From assembly GCA_964343345.1 (NCBI GenBank), contig CAYFJE010000074.1, positions 1 through 5,137 on the forward strand: a stretch of DNA of 5,137 nt, written 5' to 3'. Origin of the DNA: UBA6624 sp964343345 [NCBI: uncultured bacterium]. GTDB lineage: Bacteria > UBP7 > UBA6624. The notes beneath the pieces are model-generated. The model was not told where the DNA came from. It made no database searches and saw only the letters and a program-made list of their open reading frames with translations. Positions 4,472-5,137 of the stretch are shown here, piece after piece (the stretch's first letter is position 1; every line of letters starts with the position of its first letter). The position numbers and the translations under genes were made by a program.

Positions 4472-5137
4472 AAACGAAGTGCTCTTGTTCTTTTAATTTT
4501 AGGCTGTTTGGCCGGTGAGTATGCTGACGAAGCTCAAGGACTCAGACAATTAAATATTAGATCTGGTGTTATAGATTTAAAATTCGCTTATTTCCAAGAG
4601 AGGAGAAGTGAGGAGCAAGGGCCTGAGTTTTACAAGTTTGATCCTTTTGTAATACCATCATCTATTCCGGCAGAATTACTTCCTGGAAAAGAGACTAGAA
4701 CTCAGCCAGAAGCCATCCTCGCATCATCTGCTGCTCAGGTTGCTATAGGTTTTAGGTTCATGGTCGATATTGTAGGTGTTATGGGTTTTGATGGAAATTT
4801 GCAAGCTGTTTTTCAAGACAAAGGTAGTGGAGGAACTAGTTTGTTTAGTGAAGGTTCTAAGTTAGGCCCTTTTGGTGTTGGTCAAGATTTTAATCCTGAA
4901 ACAAACACCATGAGAACAACCATGGGTATAGTTGAAGTTGTTTCAATATCCCCTTCTGTTGTTGAGGTTAGATTCGGAGCTTATTTTGAAGATGATCCAA
5001 CAATGATAATTTGGAGAAATGATGTTTTTTATTTGAGATCTCCTTTGGAAGATTTAATGTTTGGCGGCGGTAACCAAGGCGGCGGCGGTGGTGGCGGCGG
5101 AGGCGGCGGCGGTGGCGGCCGAGGCGGCGGCGGCGGA
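4469..5137 (+). CDS. pilP: PilP-like lipoprotein with polyglycine tail (3' truncated)
   Basis: 223 codons are open to the right edge without a stop. The N-terminus MKRSALVLLILGC reads as a short lipoprotein signal with the acceptor Cys at 13, the only cysteine in the visible protein. A low-complexity linker follows, with FYKFDPF (54-60) resembling the DPF motif that precedes the globular part of PilP. Residues about 94-182 look like the small beta domain of PilP/GspC: IVGVMGFDGNLQAVFQD (101-117), a Gly-rich hairpin, then MGIVEVVSISPSVVEVRFGA (152-171). From 199 onward the sequence is almost pure glycine (GGC-rich DNA). PilP bridges PilN/PilO to the secretin, and this gene follows pilO, which fits. 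Odd points are the 12-residue signal before the Cys, a C-terminal Gly tract unlike typical PilP, and the interposed microproteins. GAGGTG at 4458-4463 supports the start. An unrelated pilus lipoprotein remains possible. Confidence 0.66.
   Translation, partial: MKRSALVLLILGCLAGEYADEAQGLRQLNIRSGVIDLKFAYFQERRSEEQGPEFYKFDPFVIPSSIPAELLPGKETRTQPEAILASSAAQVAIGFRFMVDIVGVMGFDGNLQAVFQDKGSGGTSLFSEGSKLGPFGVGQDFNPETNTMRTTMGIVEVVSISPSVVEVRFGAYFEDDPTMIIWRNDVFYLRSPLEDLMFGGGNQGGGGGGGGGGGGGGRGGGGG
5063..5137 (+). repeat. GGC/GGT trinucleotide tract at the 3' edge (polyglycine)
   Basis: From base 5063 to the edge, 22 of 25 codons are glycine, mainly GGC, with one Asn, one Gln and one Arg. The run of 14 uninterrupted Gly codons (5078-5119) is the longest in the window. 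Such in-frame triplet tracts can vary in length by replication slippage without breaking the frame. The sequence ends inside it, so the total length and what follows are unknown. Confidence 0.9.

Overview
The window is a densely packed, single-strand (+) operon fragment for the inner-membrane and outer-membrane alignment machinery of a type IV pilus (PilM/N/O/P/Q). An outer-membrane secretin implies a diderm (two-membrane) bacterium. The DNA is AT-rich, arginine is mostly AGA/AGG, glycine is mostly GGA/GGT outside the glycine tracts, and five of the six stop codons seen are TAA. The proteins match their families by motif and architecture but carry unusual insertions and tails, which suggests an uncultivated or divergent lineage. 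I cannot name the phylum from this sequence.

Layout: 2-874, 3' part of the secretin gene pilQ (5' end outside the window); 879-2270, pilM, the cytoplasmic actin-like protein; 2275-3216, pilN; 3216-4109, pilO; 4162-4317 and 4324-4446, two very small single-membrane-segment proteins I do not recognise; 4469 to the window end, a lipoprotein that best fits PilP, running off the 3' edge inside a polyglycine tract. Gaps between the first four genes are +4, +4 and -1 bases. The 52-base gap after pilO is the only real intergenic space. No tRNA, rRNA, CRISPR, transposon or clear terminator is visible, and there is no gene-free stretch over 300 bases.

How the parts should work together (family knowledge): PilM sits on the cytoplasmic face and binds the N-terminal NLLP motif of PilN. 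PilN and PilO span the inner membrane and pair through coiled coils and ferredoxin-like periplasmic domains. PilP is tethered to the inner membrane by its lipid and bridges PilN/PilO to the PilQ secretin, through which the pilus exits.

The less ordinary signals are concentrated at 4100-4475 and in the protein sequences. There are two look-alike microproteins between pilO and pilP, separated by the only TAG stop in the window, which is in frame. An AU-rich hairpin spans the pilO stop. A second hairpin displays the pilP Shine-Dalgarno in its loop and buries the start codon in its stem. PilM lacks the usual glycines of its nucleotide-binding motifs. Glycine-rich, often GGC-coded, segments recur in five of the seven proteins. 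Both window edges lie in GGC tracts, so the break points of this sequence may be assembly-driven.
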